A stretch of DNA of 64,000 nt from Ruegeria lacuscaerulensis (GCF_013031245.1 NZ_WPZL01000023.1:1-64000); one strand, 5' to 3'; counted from the stretch's first letter, positions 19,910-29,563 are shown. Made by a program: numbers and translations. The notes: a model not told the origin generated them from the letters alone.

Positions 19910-20202
19910 TGCAACAAATCCCGCAGGCTGTGTCCCGAGAACAGGGCGATGCGGTCTTACTCGGGCAGCTAGGCGCGGATCCCGGCGGCCAGCACGGTCT
20001 GTTTGATGAGCCGCGCGACGTGCCTGTTCAATAGCCGTGCCTCAAGCGCGCGTTTGTCATTGCGCGATGTACGCGCGAAGACCTGTCCAAAATCGATACT
20101 GGCGAAGTGCAGCCATTGGTCGAACGCATGAACCGGGCAGGTCTGCTCGTTCGATCCGCGCCCGATCTTGACCTGAATTTGCTTCGAAAAAGTGGAGTGC
20201 AC
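19910..20202 (-). pseudogene. Tyrosine recombinase (phage-type integrase) remnant
   Basis: The minus frame from 20202 gives IQVKIGRGSNEQTCPVHAFD, then RLLNRHVARLIKQTVLAAGI. After two stops the same frame continues as DRIALFSGHSLR, containing the H-x-x-R box of tyrosine recombinases. The N-terminal half, the arginine of box I and the catalytic tyrosine are gone. The coding similarity ends abruptly at ggatttgttgcatagtc, which looks like an IS6-type terminus, so an insertion sequence probably cut the gene. Confidence 0.65.
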
Positions 20203-20225
20203 GAACTAAACGGACAGGGCTGAAC

Positions 20226-21617
20226 TCAGTTTCCAGTGATCCTTATGTCGGGAAAAGCTATCCGAACACAAAGCCCCGTTCCCTGAGGGCCGTCGTGAAG
20301 CGATATGCCCGCATTGTGCCACTCAGCGATTTCCCTTACGATCGACAGGCCCAGCCCACATCCACTTCCTTTCGAACCCGGGAGGCGAACGAAACGGTCG
20401 ACGACCTGAGCCCGATCCGGCAAAGGAATTCCGGGGCCGTTGTCTTCGACTTCCAGAATCGCGGTGGCGTGATCGACTGATATCCGCACTGTAATCCTCA
20501 CGTCCTCTAGGCCGTACTCAATTGCATTGTCGATCAAATTATTGACAAGTTCCTGCAAGAAAACCGGGTCACCATGAATAAGTGCGGGAGACGCGCTTTT
20601 CTCCAGCCCGATATCGGTGGATTTGCCTTTCTGCCGTTGAACCCAATCGAGCACCACGCGTGCCGCAAGATCATTCAGGTCGACCTGTTTCGCATCGGTC
20701 AATCCACCTCTGGTCTCTGGTCGCACTGTAGCGAGACTGAGAAGCTGATTAGCAAGTCTGGTGGATTTTCGCGTGCTTTCAACGATCTTTTCCAAATTGT
20801 CCCGGTCCGAGGCATCGCGGACTTCACGCAGCGCAAGTTCCGATTGCGCCTGAATTTCGGCCAGGGGCGTCCGGAGCTGATGCGCCGCGTTCGAGATAAA
20901 AGCCTGGCTGGCTTTGATACTGTCTTTCAACCTTTCGAGTAGCCGGTTCAGCTCGTTGACGACGTCGGAAATCTCCGCAGGCATTTCGTGCCGGATCTTG
21001 CGCAAATCATCATATGAGCGTCGCTTGATTGCACCACCGAGAACCTCAAGCGGTGCGAGGCCGCGAGTGATACCGATCCAGGCGCAAAAGACCGCAAGCC
21101 CAATGGTAATGGAAAGCCGCAGGATCGCCCGGACTACGGCCTCGCGCGTAAGCCGGTCACGAACTTCGCGCGTTTGGGCAACCTGCACAGTTACCCAGCC
21201 GTTGATGTCCCGTTCCGCGACCAACATGGACAAGGAGACCAGGCGAATTTTCTCTCCTCGATAGACAGCGTCGAAAAAAACTGGCACTCCGCCTTCTTCG
21301 GGGATGGAACCTGAAAACATCGGCAGATCGACATGCCCAGTCAGAAAAGACCGATCCGGGCCGGTGACGCGGTAGTAAATCCGCTCGCCGCTGGAACTGG
21401 TCATCAGCGCCAGTATGTCGGTCGGCAGCAGATCCCCTGTTGATCCAACAACATATTCGGAAATTCCCAGTGCCGTCGAAACTAGTTGCTTGTCGTGAAT
21501 TTCTCCTACCAAAGAGCGCGCGCTGACATAGGCCTCGGTTACCATTGCGGCAGACATGACTCCGGCCGGGACGAGCATCCACAAAAGCAATCTTCCGCGC
21601 AGTGACATCCCGGACAT
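20226..21617 (-). CDS. Sensor histidine kinase, TctE/QseC-like
   Basis: 463 residues (or 460 from the internal ATG MSLRGRLLLW). Two N-terminal membrane helices flank a periplasmic sensor of about 150 residues; a HAMP-like segment follows. The phospho-acceptor histidine is in SNAAHQLRTPLAEI; the ATP-binding domain shows LVNNLIDNAIEYG, DNGPGIP and GSGCGLGLSIV. It lies 5 bp downstream of its response regulator. Divergent from a tctC-type gene, as in TctDE systems that induce tricarboxylate transporters, so it probably senses the transported acid. Confidence 0.92.
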   Translation of the reverse strand: MSGMSLRGRLLLWMLVPAGVMSAAMVTEAYVSARSLVGEIHDKQLVSTALGISEYVVGSTGDLLPTDILALMTSSSGERIYYRVTGPDRSFLTGHVDLPMFSGSIPEEGGVPVFFDAVYRGEKIRLVSLSMLVAERDINGWVTVQVAQTREVRDRLTREAVVRAILRLSITIGLAVFCAWIGITRGLAPLEVLGGAIKRRSYDDLRKIRHEMPAEISDVVNELNRLLERLKDSIKASQAFISNAAHQLRTPLAEIQAQSELALREVRDASDRDNLEKIVESTRKSTRLANQLLSLATVRPETRGGLTDAKQVDLNDLAARVVLDWVQRQKGKSTDIGLEKSASPALIHGDPVFLQELVNNLIDNAIEYGLEDVRITVRISVDHATAILEVEDNGPGIPLPDRAQVVDRFVRLPGSKGSGCGLGLSIVREIAEWHNAGISLHDGPQGTGLCVRIAFPDIRITGN

Positions 21618-21622
21618 TTACG

Positions 21623-22285
21623 CTATGTATCCAGCATGTAGCCAAGCCCCCGGACTGTCCTGATCAGCTTGCTGTGGCGACCCAGCTTCCTTCGCAGCCG
21701 GTGAATATAAAATTCGACAGTCGAGACTCCAGCTTCGTCATCGAAGCTGTAAAGGTGTTCTGCGATGCGGTCCTTGCTCATAACCGCTCCGTGGTTGGCA
21801 ATAAGGATTTCCAGAACGCTGCGCTCTCGTGGGGTCAGCTCGACCGGTTTTCCGGACAAGTGCGCGGCGCGGTTAATGGTATCAAATTTCAGCGGTCCCA
21901 ACTCAACGGTCACAGGTTTCGTGTCTGGTCGTCTGCGCAGCAGGGCGCTGACCCGCGCGTCCAGTTCGGCCAGCTCAAATGGTTTCGTCAGATAGTCGTC
22001 CGCTCCGAGGTTCAACCCACCGACCCGGTCCTCAAGCCTGGATCGCGCGGTCAGGACCAGCACCGGTATGTTGGTGCCGCGCCGACGCATGTGTTTCAGA
22101 ACCTCCAAACCATCAAGGCCCGGCAGGCTGAGATCGAGCACGACCAGATCGAAGCCCTGCGATGCCAGCAGTTCGTCCGCCAATTGTCCATCGTCAACCG
22201 TGTCCACCGCATGTCCCATCTGGGACAGCGACCGGCATATCGTTTCGGCAAGGCGTTCGTTATCTTCGACCACAAGAATGCGCAT
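21623..22285 (-). CDS. OmpR-family response regulator, TctD-like
   Basis: 220 residues. The receiver domain starts MRILVVEDNERLAETI, with the phosphorylated aspartate in LVVLDLSLPGLDGL and the conserved lysine in DDYLTKPFELAEL. The C-terminal winged helix has ELTPRERSVLEIL and VSTVEFYIHRLRRKLG. First gene of the two-component pair with the kinase at 20226. The 234 bp between it and tctC should hold both promoters and the binding site. Target inferred from position: the Tct transporter and downstream aconitase, prpF and rraA genes. Confidence 0.93.
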   Translation of the reverse strand: MRILVVEDNERLAETICRSLSQMGHAVDTVDDGQLADELLASQGFDLVVLDLSLPGLDGLEVLKHMRRRGTNIPVLVLTARSRLEDRVGGLNLGADDYLTKPFELAELDARVSALLRRRPDTKPVTVELGPLKFDTINRAAHLSGKPVELTPRERSVLEILIANHGAVMSKDRIAEHLYSFDDEAGVSTVEFYIHRLRRKLGRHSKLIRTVRGLGYMLDT

Positions 22286-22519
22286 GCTTCTACAATACGG
22301 AGGTCACGATTTGCTTCAATCGACTTATTTTTTGAGTTGAAAGCGGAATGATAGGTTCGCGAATTACAGTCGATTCTGCTTCGGATGAGGGAGGAGAGTC
22401 CAATTCATCCGGATCCTAAAGGCGATCTGCCCTTTGCAGTATTCCTGTATCTTTCGGAATGCGGATAAGGGAACGACTGGATCCATATGACAAAAAAGGA
22501 ACAAGCAGGAGGAGGCCTT

Positions 22520-23584
22520 ATGCTTCGGACACTCATCAAGCCACTCGCGGTATCTGCAGCGTCGGTAATTGCATTCACGGGGACAACTGCCCAACACGTA
22601 GCTGCGGCAGATTTTTCGGGCCAGCGCATTGAATGGATTATTCCGTTCAAGGAGGGAGGCGGATCGGACCGCTGGTCCCGTTTCTACGCTCCGCTGTTGT
22701 CCGAGCAGTTACCAGGCCAGCCCACCATTGTCGTCAAGAACATCCCCGGCGGTGGTTCGACCAAGGGCGCAAACCAGTTTCAGGCCCGGGCAGAACCCGA
22801 TGGCAAGACCCTTTTGGGAACTTCGGGGTCGACGCAGCTTCCGTACTTACTGGGCGATAAGCGCGTGAACTATGAATACAAGGACTGGACTGTCGTTCTT
22901 GCCACCGGAACCGGTGCCATCATGTATATCAATCCTGAACTGGGCGTGGAAAAGGCCGCCGATCTGGTTAATCTGGACGGAACCGATCTGAAATTCGGCA
23001 GTCAGGGAGCTACGTCGCTGGATCTGCTGGTTCTGCTGGGTCTGCAGATGTTGGAAGTCGATGTCAGCCCGGTATTCGGGATGAAAGGTCGTGGTGCAGC
23101 GCGTCTGGCCTTTGAACGCGGCGAGGTGAATCTGGACTATCAAACCTCGGCCAGCTTTCTCACAAAGGTCACGCCCCTGGTTGAGAAAGGCAAAGCCGTT
23201 CCGATCATGACCTGGGGCTTCCCCGATGGCAGCGGCAATATCGTCCGCGATCCGACCTTCCCCGATCTGCCAAGCTTTCCCGAAGTCTATGAACAGGTGC
23301 ATGGAAAGGCCCCGAGCGGTCAGGAATGGGAGGTCTGGAAAAGCCTCTATTTCGCCGGATACCCCGCGCAGAAGATGATCTTCTTGCCGAATGAAACGCC
23401 TGACGACATCGTTCAGGCATACCGCGATGCCGCTCAGGCCGTGATTTCGGCCCCCGATTTCGCAGAACGTGCTGAGGCGGTTCTTGGGACCTACCCGCAA
23501 GCGGTGGGCGAGGGCGCCGAGACGATGATGCAGCAGGCCGTGGACCTGGACGAAGCGTCCCGGACTGGGTGCAGAACCGGCTGA
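22520..23584 (+). CDS. tctC: TctC-type tricarboxylate-binding protein with frameshifted 3' end
   Basis: About 354 residues from the ATG at 22520, preceded by aggaggagg; a signal peptide (LIKPLAVSAASVIAFTGTTAQHVAAA) follows. The family core is recognisable: IEWIIPFKEGGGSDRWSRF, GGGSTKGANQF and ALGTYPQAVG-type C-terminal sequence. The predicted end EASRTGCRTG is abnormal. Restoring one base near 23562-23565 gives SRDWVQNRLTERYHVEF and a stop at 23608-23610, the expected family ending. So either a real single-base deletion or a sequence error replaces the last residues. Binds the substrate for the fused permease downstream. Confidence 0.88.
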   Translation: MLRTLIKPLAVSAASVIAFTGTTAQHVAAADFSGQRIEWIIPFKEGGGSDRWSRFYAPLLSEQLPGQPTIVVKNIPGGGSTKGANQFQARAEPDGKTLLGTSGSTQLPYLLGDKRVNYEYKDWTVVLATGTGAIMYINPELGVEKAADLVNLDGTDLKFGSQGATSLDLLVLLGLQMLEVDVSPVFGMKGRGAARLAFERGEVNLDYQTSASFLTKVTPLVEKGKAVPIMTWGFPDGSGNIVRDPTFPDLPSFPEVYEQVHGKAPSGQEWEVWKSLYFAGYPAQKMIFLPNETPDDIVQAYRDAAQAVISAPDFAERAEAVLGTYPQAVGEGAETMMQQAVDLDEASRTGCRTG

Positions 23585-23705
23585 CCGAGCGTTACCACGT
23601 CGAGTTCTGAACAGGCCGCCCGGCCTTTGGGCGGCGGTCTGCGCCGCCCAAAAAACCTGACTCCCAACATTCCCAAAACACCCACTGGACGTGGAGGTCC
23701 GAGCA

Positions 23706-25679
23706 ATGATTGATGCGTTGCTGTCGGCGCTCGAGGCAATTGTTTCTATCGAGCACATGCTTTTTCTCGCCGGGGGTGTTCTTCTCGGCCTCACCATCGG
23801 TATCCTGCCAGGATTGGGCGGAATTGCCGGCCTGTCCCTGCTGATGCCATTCATCTACGGCATGGATACGGTTTCCGCGCTGGCCATGCTGATCGGACTT
23901 GTTGCGGTCATTCCTACCTCGGATACGTTCACATCGGTGCTGATGGGTATTCCGGGCTCGAGCGCGTCACAGGCGACGGTGCTTGACGGGTTTCCATTGG
24001 CCAAACAGGGCAAAGCCGCCTATGCGCTCGGCGCGGCGTTTTCAGCGTCGCTGATGGGCGGTCTGATCGGCGCGGTCGTGCTGACGGCCTTTGTCCTGAT
24101 CGCGCGCCCGGTCATCCTTTTCTTCGGATCCGCCGAATTATTTATGCTTGCCGTTTTGGGCCTCAGTATGGTGGGCGTGCTGGCGGGCAGCAGCCTGCCC
24201 AAAGGTCTGTCCGCTTGCGGTCTTGGCCTTTTGGTTGGCTCGATTGGTGGCGCTCCTGCGACGGGCGAATTCCGCATGAGTTTTGACATCTCCTATCTCA
24301 TGGACGGTATTCCGCTGGTCGTTATCGGCCTGGGAATGTTCGCCTTTCCGGAAATCATCGATCTGTGCCGTCAAAACCGTTCTATCTCAAAAGCCAACGC
24401 CCTTGGAACCGGCTGGTTCGAGGGTTTGCGCGACATGATCCGCCACAAGTGGCTATGCCTGCGCTGCGCGGCCATTGGCTGCGTCGTCGGAGCGCTACCC
24501 GGGCTTGGCGGCAGCGTCGTGGACTGGATCGCCTATGGCCATGTAGTGCAGACCTCGAAGGACAAAAGCCAGTTCGGTAGGGGCGACATCCGCGGTGTGC
24601 TGGCGCCGGAATCCGCAAACAACGCCAAGGAAGGCGGCGGTCTGGTGCCCACCCTGCTGTTTGGTATCCCGGGCTCCGGCAGCATGGCGGTTTTCCTTGG
24701 GGGCATGGTTCTGCTTGGCATCGAACCCGGTCCAAGCCTGGTCGAAAGCCAGCTCGACCTCACCTATACGATCGTCTGGTCGCTTGCGCTGGCCAATGTC
24801 ATCGGTGCTGGAACCTGTCTATTCCTGTCCCCGGTCGTGGCGCGTCTGACCACCATTCCATATCACTATCTTGCGCCTTTCATGATCGCTGTGATTTTCT
24901 TTGCCGCCTTTCAGGCGACACGGGATTTCCTGGATATGTTTGCGCTGCTGGTCGTAGGCGTGCTTGGCGTGTACATGAAGCGGTTCGGCTGGCCGCGCCC
25001 GGCTTTCCTGATCGGGTTCGTTCTGGCCGGGATGAGCGAGACCTACTTGTATCAGGCGCTTCAGTTTTACAGCTGGGGGTTCCTGCTGAAACCCGGTGTC
25101 GTGGTAATCGCGCTGATTACTCTGGTTTCGGTCTGGTATGGTGCCCGCAACGTTCCCCACAACCCGGCCGATGAGGAAGACGAGTCTCGGGCTATCAATC
25201 TGACTCCGCAGGCTATTTTTGCCGGCGTGGTTGTCGCGCTATTCGCCTTTGGCCTTTACGACGGTTTGACCCGGTCGTTCCTGGGTGGCGTTTTCCCAGC
25301 CGGTTTGAGCGCGGTTATGCTGGTTATCTCTGGCATTGTTTTCGTCAAGCTGGCGATGGGAAAAACTGCGGACGCGGCCAACTACGATCACGAGATCGTC
25401 GGGGACCATGTGGGACAGGACGGCATCGTTGGCCTTGGTCACTACGTCTATTGGATCACTGGGTTTGTGGCCGGGATCGCCCTGGTCGGCTTTCTTCCCG
25501 CACTCATCGTGTTCTTTGCCATCTTCCTGCGCGTCAAGGCGCGGGCAACCTGGGCACGCACAGGGCTTTTGACCGCAGCGCCATTTCTAGGGCTGGTCGG
25601 CCTGGCCCGGATCATGGTTCTCGAATTCCCCGGCGGGCTCTTGCAGTCGCTGGTTGATCTTCCCTGGCCCTTTGGCTGA
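23706..25679 (+). CDS. tctA: Fused TctA-TctB tripartite tricarboxylate permease
   Basis: 657 residues, longer than TctA alone (about 500). The first about 500 residues are the large TctA permease: GILPGLGGIAGLSLLMPF, a second inverted copy of that motif near VGALPGLGGSVVDWIAYG, and GIPGSGSMAVFLGGM. The last about 150 residues (four hydrophobic helices, starting near INLTPQAIFAGVVVALFAFGLYDG) correspond to the small TctB subunit. The start is the ATG 9 bp after ggagg. Inner-membrane component for uptake of a tri- or dicarboxylate, working with the binding protein upstream. Confidence 0.9.
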   Translation: MIDALLSALEAIVSIEHMLFLAGGVLLGLTIGILPGLGGIAGLSLLMPFIYGMDTVSALAMLIGLVAVIPTSDTFTSVLMGIPGSSASQATVLDGFPLAKQGKAAYALGAAFSASLMGGLIGAVVLTAFVLIARPVILFFGSAELFMLAVLGLSMVGVLAGSSLPKGLSACGLGLLVGSIGGAPATGEFRMSFDISYLMDGIPLVVIGLGMFAFPEIIDLCRQNRSISKANALGTGWFEGLRDMIRHKWLCLRCAAIGCVVGALPGLGGSVVDWIAYGHVVQTSKDKSQFGRGDIRGVLAPESANNAKEGGGLVPTLLFGIPGSGSMAVFLGGMVLLGIEPGPSLVESQLDLTYTIVWSLALANVIGAGTCLFLSPVVARLTTIPYHYLAPFMIAVIFFAAFQATRDFLDMFALLVVGVLGVYMKRFGWPRPAFLIGFVLAGMSETYLYQALQFYSWGFLLKPGVVVIALITLVSVWYGARNVPHNPADEEDESRAINLTPQAIFAGVVVALFAFGLYDGLTRSFLGGVFPAGLSAVMLVISGIVFVKLAMGKTADAANYDHEIVGDHVGQDGIVGLGHYVYWITGFVAGIALVGFLPALIVFFAIFLRVKARATWARTGLLTAAPFLGLVGLARIMVLEFPGGLLQSLVDLPWPFG

Positions 25680-25700
25680 CGCATCGAGATTGGATGACAC

Positions 25701-25850
25701 ATGAAATATCTCGCAGAAACATACCGACGCAAGTTTGCAACACCTCTTGGAAAAACTGCCGAGCTAATCTAGCTGCCCGCGTTTGCAGAGAACGGGTATG
25801 AGGGCGTTGCGCGTCTGCCGGTCACAATCCGCATCCTTCTGGAATCGGCC
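25701..25850 (+). other. 5' end of aconitase gene, cut by an in-frame TAG
   Basis: From an ATG at 25701 the aconitase frame reads MKYLAETYRRKFATPLGKTAELI, then TAG at 25770-25772, then LPAFAENGYEGVARLPVTIR, which is normal aconitase N-terminal sequence. The amber codon therefore splits an otherwise continuous frame that ends at 28418. Confidence 0.85.
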
Positions 25851-28418
25851 TTGCGCAACCGGGAGGCGGCAAGTGTGACGGACGCTCATATCGAGGCACT
25901 GGCAAACTGGCAGCCTGGCGGACGCCGGGGCGAGGTGCCTCTGACCGTGGCGCGGGTGGTGTTGCAGGATTTTACCGGGACACCGCTGATTTGTGATCTC
26001 GCGGCGATGCGCGATGCGGCGGCACGGTTCGGAAAATCCCCCGAGCTGATCGAGCCGCAGGTGCCGGTTCAGCTGGTGATTGATCATTCGGTGCAGATCA
26101 ACGCAACCGGGCCGGGTTCCTTGCGTCGGAACACCGATCTTGAATGCCAACGGAACCGCGAACGTTATGAGTTCTTCAAGTGGGGGACGCAGGCGTTTGA
26201 AAACCTGACGACTTTTCCGCCCGGAAGCGGGATCGTGCATCAGATCAACCTTGAACATCTGGCGCAGGGAGTAGGTGAAGACGGGTGTTTGTGCTTTCCA
26301 GACACGTTGGTCGGAACCGACAGCCATACAACAATGATCAACGGCATCGGTATTCTCGGCTGGGGGGTCGGCGGGATCGAGGCGGAAACCGCCATGCTTG
26401 GTCAGCCGATCTATCTGACGGCGCCAGATGTGGTGGGCGTTGCGCTGCGTGGTCAGCTGCGCGAGGGCGTTACAACCACCGATGCCGTCTTGGTCATCGT
26501 TGAACGGCTGCGGCAGGTGGGCGTTGTCGGTAAGTTTGTCGAATTCCACGGCGATGGGGCCGCAAATCTTAGTGCGACGGATCGCTCGACCATTGCCAAC
26601 ATGGCCCCGGAATATGGTGCGACGACCGGGTTCTTTCCGGTGGATGGCGAAACCATTGAATACTATCGCAATACAGGTCGTTCCGGTGATCAGGTCGACC
26701 TGATCGAAGGGTATTTTCGGGCGCAGGGCTTGTTTGGTATGCCGGCCGAGGGTCAGATTGATTATTCCGATACGATCGAGATTGACTTGTCCGCGATCGA
26801 ACCCTGTGTTGCCGGGCCCAAACGTCCGCAAGACCGGATTGCGCTTGCTGCGCTGTCCGGGAGATTCGACGCCCTATATCAGGCTCCGGTTCAGGACGGC
26901 GGCTATGACCGGGACAGCCCGATTGATACACGAACGCCGGTTACCGGCAGCGCGGCGGGTGGACCAACCGATCTGGGCCATGGCGATATTCTGATTGCCG
27001 CAATTACGTCCTGCACCAACACGTCCAATCCCAAGGTTTTGATCGCAGCAGGATTATTGGCGCAAAAGGCCGTCGCCGCGGGGTTGACGGTGCCGCACTG
27101 GATCAAGACGTCATTCGCTCCAGGGTCGCGCGCCGTCACCGAATACTTGAAAACCGCGGGCCTGATGCCGGCCCTGAAAGCGCTAGGTTTCGATGTGTCG
27201 GCCTATGGCTGCGCCGTTTGCGCCGGAAACAGCGGCCCGCTCGAGCCCGAGATCGAGGACGCAATCCGTCAGGGCGATCTTGTCTGTGCCGCGGTTCTTT
27301 CTGGCAACCGGATTTTCGAGGCCCGCATCCATCCCGCGCTGCGCGCCAATTTCCTGATGAGCCTGCCTCTGGTCGTGGCCTATGCGTTAGCCGGGACAGT
27401 CCGAACGGATTTGTCCAGCCAGCCGATCAGGTCTGATCCACAAGGCAAACCAGTGTATCTCACCGATATTTGGCCGAGCAACGCAGAGATTGAGGCCGCT
27501 CTGGCCTTTTCTTCGGATCCTGAAACCTACCGTTCGGTTTATGTGTCCCAGACGCCCGAGGATCGTCTTTGGGACGATATCGAGTGCCCGCAAGGTAGTG
27601 TTTTTGACTGGAAAGAGTCCGCCTATGTCGCCGAACCTCCACTATTCCGGGATTTCGGCGAGCTGCCTTCGCCGATGAAACCGATCCTGGATGCTCGAGC
27701 ATTGGTGATACTTGGCGATTCCATTACAACGGACCACATCAGCCCGGCAGGGCGGATTGATCCCGCTTCGCCAGCCGGTCAATGGCTGGTGTCGCATGGC
27801 ACTAATCCTGCCGACTTTAACACCTATGGCGCATATCGCGGCCAGCACGAGGTCATGATACGCGGCACTTTTGCAAACGTGCGGTTGCGCAACGCGCTGG
27901 TGCCTGGAACCGAAGGCGGTTTTACCCGGATCGACGGAACCGGCGAAAGGCAGAATATCTTTGACGCGTCGCGGATCTACCGCGAGCGGTCAACACCGCT
28001 GGTCGTGATCGCCGGAAAGGAATATGGCTGCGGGTCAAGCCGGGACTGGGCGGCCAAGGGAACCGCCTTTCTTGGCGTGCGGGCGGTAATTGCGCAAAGC
28101 TTTGAACGTATCCATCGGTCGAACCTGGTTGGCATGGGGGTTCTGCCTTGCCAGTTCAACCCCGGCGACAGCGCAGCATCTCTTGGCCTGGATGGGACCG
28201 AGAGCATCAGCATCGAGGGATTGGAACACCCGCCGCATCCGGGATCGGACGCGCGACTGGTTGCTACAAAGCCTGACGGAACCCGGATCGAAGCCACGAT
28301 AACCGTTCGGATCGACAGCACCATGGAATGCGAATACTTCCGGCATGGCGGTATGCCCAGCTACCTGTTGCGCAACATCCTGTTTGCCGACGATCTGGGT
28401 GAAGGGGAAGTGCGGTGA
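25851..28418 (+). CDS. acnA: Aconitate hydratase (AcnA type), N terminus interrupted by an amber codon
   Basis: The open part begins after the TAG at 25770; a TTG at 25851 is a possible restart giving 855 residues, about 50 fewer than the original 905-codon gene. Aconitase features are intact: VGTDSHTTMINGIGILGWGVGG, cluster cysteines in TSCTNTSNPK and YGCAVCAGNSGP, and the C-terminal swivel domain with GSSRDWAAKG. The threonine usual in KEYGTGSSRDW is cysteine here. It hydrates cis-aconitate to isocitrate. Position between a tricarboxylate transporter and a PrpF-type isomerase suggests a catabolic paralogue rather than the housekeeping TCA enzyme. It may be inactive unless read-through or a restart occurs. 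Confidence 0.85.
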   Translation: MRNREAASVTDAHIEALANWQPGGRRGEVPLTVARVVLQDFTGTPLICDLAAMRDAAARFGKSPELIEPQVPVQLVIDHSVQINATGPGSLRRNTDLECQRNRERYEFFKWGTQAFENLTTFPPGSGIVHQINLEHLAQGVGEDGCLCFPDTLVGTDSHTTMINGIGILGWGVGGIEAETAMLGQPIYLTAPDVVGVALRGQLREGVTTTDAVLVIVERLRQVGVVGKFVEFHGDGAANLSATDRSTIANMAPEYGATTGFFPVDGETIEYYRNTGRSGDQVDLIEGYFRAQGLFGMPAEGQIDYSDTIEIDLSAIEPCVAGPKRPQDRIALAALSGRFDALYQAPVQDGGYDRDSPIDTRTPVTGSAAGGPTDLGHGDILIAAITSCTNTSNPKVLIAAGLLAQKAVAAGLTVPHWIKTSFAPGSRAVTEYLKTAGLMPALKALGFDVSAYGCAVCAGNSGPLEPEIEDAIRQGDLVCAAVLSGNRIFEARIHPALRANFLMSLPLVVAYALAGTVRTDLSSQPIRSDPQGKPVYLTDIWPSNAEIEAALAFSSDPETYRSVYVSQTPEDRLWDDIECPQGSVFDWKESAYVAEPPLFRDFGELPSPMKPILDARALVILGDSITTDHISPAGRIDPASPAGQWLVSHGTNPADFNTYGAYRGQHEVMIRGTFANVRLRNALVPGTEGGFTRIDGTGERQNIFDASRIYRERSTPLVVIAGKEYGCGSSRDWAAKGTAFLGVRAVIAQSFERIHRSNLVGMGVLPCQFNPGDSAASLGLDGTESISIEGLEHPPHPGSDARLVATKPDGTRIEATITVRIDSTMECEYFRHGGMPSYLLRNILFADDLGEGEVR

Positions 28419-29563
28419 AGTCCGTCAGAGCCAGCTACATGCGCGGGGGCACCTCAAAGGCGCTCGTGTTCCACCGTGATGATCTGCCCGATGACCAGGA
28501 TCGATGGGCACCGATTTTTCGGGCGGCCATGGGCTCTCCGGATCCGTTCGGGCGTCAGCTTGACGGGATGGGTGGCGGGGTGTCGTCGCTTTCGAAAGTC
28601 TGTGTGGTCGGGCCGTCCCACCATGCCGACGTAGATGTGGACTATACCTTTGCCCAGCTCAGCATAAAGTCAGATCTGGTCGATTATTCGGGGAATTGCG
28701 GAAACATGTCCGCCGCCGTGGGTCCTTTCGCGGTTTATCGCGGCATAGTTGCTGCGCCCCGCGAAGGCGAAGTCACTGTCCGGATCCTCAACACAAACAC
28801 CGGAAAGGTAATCCACAGCCATTTTCAGATACGTGCCGGTCTGCCCCGGGTCAGTGGAAATTATGTAGTCGATGGCGTGACCGGAGGTGGAGCGCCGATC
28901 CGACTGGAATTTCAGGAGCCTTACGGTACCAGAAGCGGGCGGCTGTTACCGACTGGACTGGCATGTGAGCTGTTGGAGTATGGTGCGGGCAAATCGATGC
29001 CCGTTAGCCTGATCGACGGCCCAAACCCGCTGGCGCTCATCGCCGCCGATGCGTTGGAGTTAAGTGGAGTAGAATTGCCGGCGGAGCTGGCGGAAAACCA
29101 GAATTTCGTGGAACAGATAGAGGCAATAGGATGTGCTGCCGCGATGCGCATGGGGCTGGCCCAAAGCATCGAGGGTGCCAGAATGACCGTTATGCCCCAG
29201 ATCGCGATTGTCTCGCCGATGAACAAGGAGGCGGCCACGATTTCCGGGGAGCGTGTTCGGCCACAGGACGCCGATTTGCTGGTTCGGCTGTACTCTTCTG
29301 GTCAGCCACATCAGGCGGTCCCGATCACAGGGTCAATGGGCATTGCGATATCGGCCCGCGTACCCGGTACGGTTTCACAACAGGCACTTTCTCCCGATGC
29401 AGCAGACCACACAATCCGGCTGGCTCACCCCTCGGGTGTATCGCGAGTGTCCGCGCGGGTGACGAAAGGCAACGACGGGTATCAGGCCAAACATGCGTCG
29501 GTAACCCGGACGGCCCGGCTTTTGTTTAACGGAGAGGTGTTTTTTCAGGAGAAAGGGAAATGA
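28415..29563 (+). CDS. prpF: PrpF-family aconitate/methylaconitate isomerase
   Basis: 382 residues. PrpF features: the opening SVRASYMRGGTSKALVFHRDDLP, GMGGGVSSLSKV, and DYSGNCGNMSAAVGPFA, which holds one catalytic cysteine of the diaminopimelate-epimerase fold; the second half repeats the fold with PQIAIVSP and GTVSQQAL. The family catalyses cis-trans isomerisation or double-bond migration of aconitates. It overlaps the aconitase gene by four bases and the RraA gene by four bases. With aconitase beside it and no methylcitrate genes, conversion of trans-aconitate to cis-aconitate is the simplest reading (inference). Confidence 0.88.
   Translation: MKSVRASYMRGGTSKALVFHRDDLPDDQDRWAPIFRAAMGSPDPFGRQLDGMGGGVSSLSKVCVVGPSHHADVDVDYTFAQLSIKSDLVDYSGNCGNMSAAVGPFAVYRGIVAAPREGEVTVRILNTNTGKVIHSHFQIRAGLPRVSGNYVVDGVTGGGAPIRLEFQEPYGTRSGRLLPTGLACELLEYGAGKSMPVSLIDGPNPLALIAADALELSGVELPAELAENQNFVEQIEAIGCAAAMRMGLAQSIEGARMTVMPQIAIVSPMNKEAATISGERVRPQDADLLVRLYSSGQPHQAVPITGSMGIAISARVPGTVSQQALSPDAADHTIRLAHPSGVSRVSARVTKGNDGYQAKHASVTRTARLLFNGEVFFQEKGK

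Noticed and set aside
19640..20225. tRNA attachment site for the integrase remnant
   Set aside because: No tRNA-like sequence or direct repeat was seen near the remnant.
25851..28418. AcnD, the methylcitrate dehydratase that normally pairs with PrpF
   Set aside because: Segments such as VGTDSHTTMINGIGILGWGVGG and the overall sequence look AcnA-like, and no prpB or prpC genes are present.
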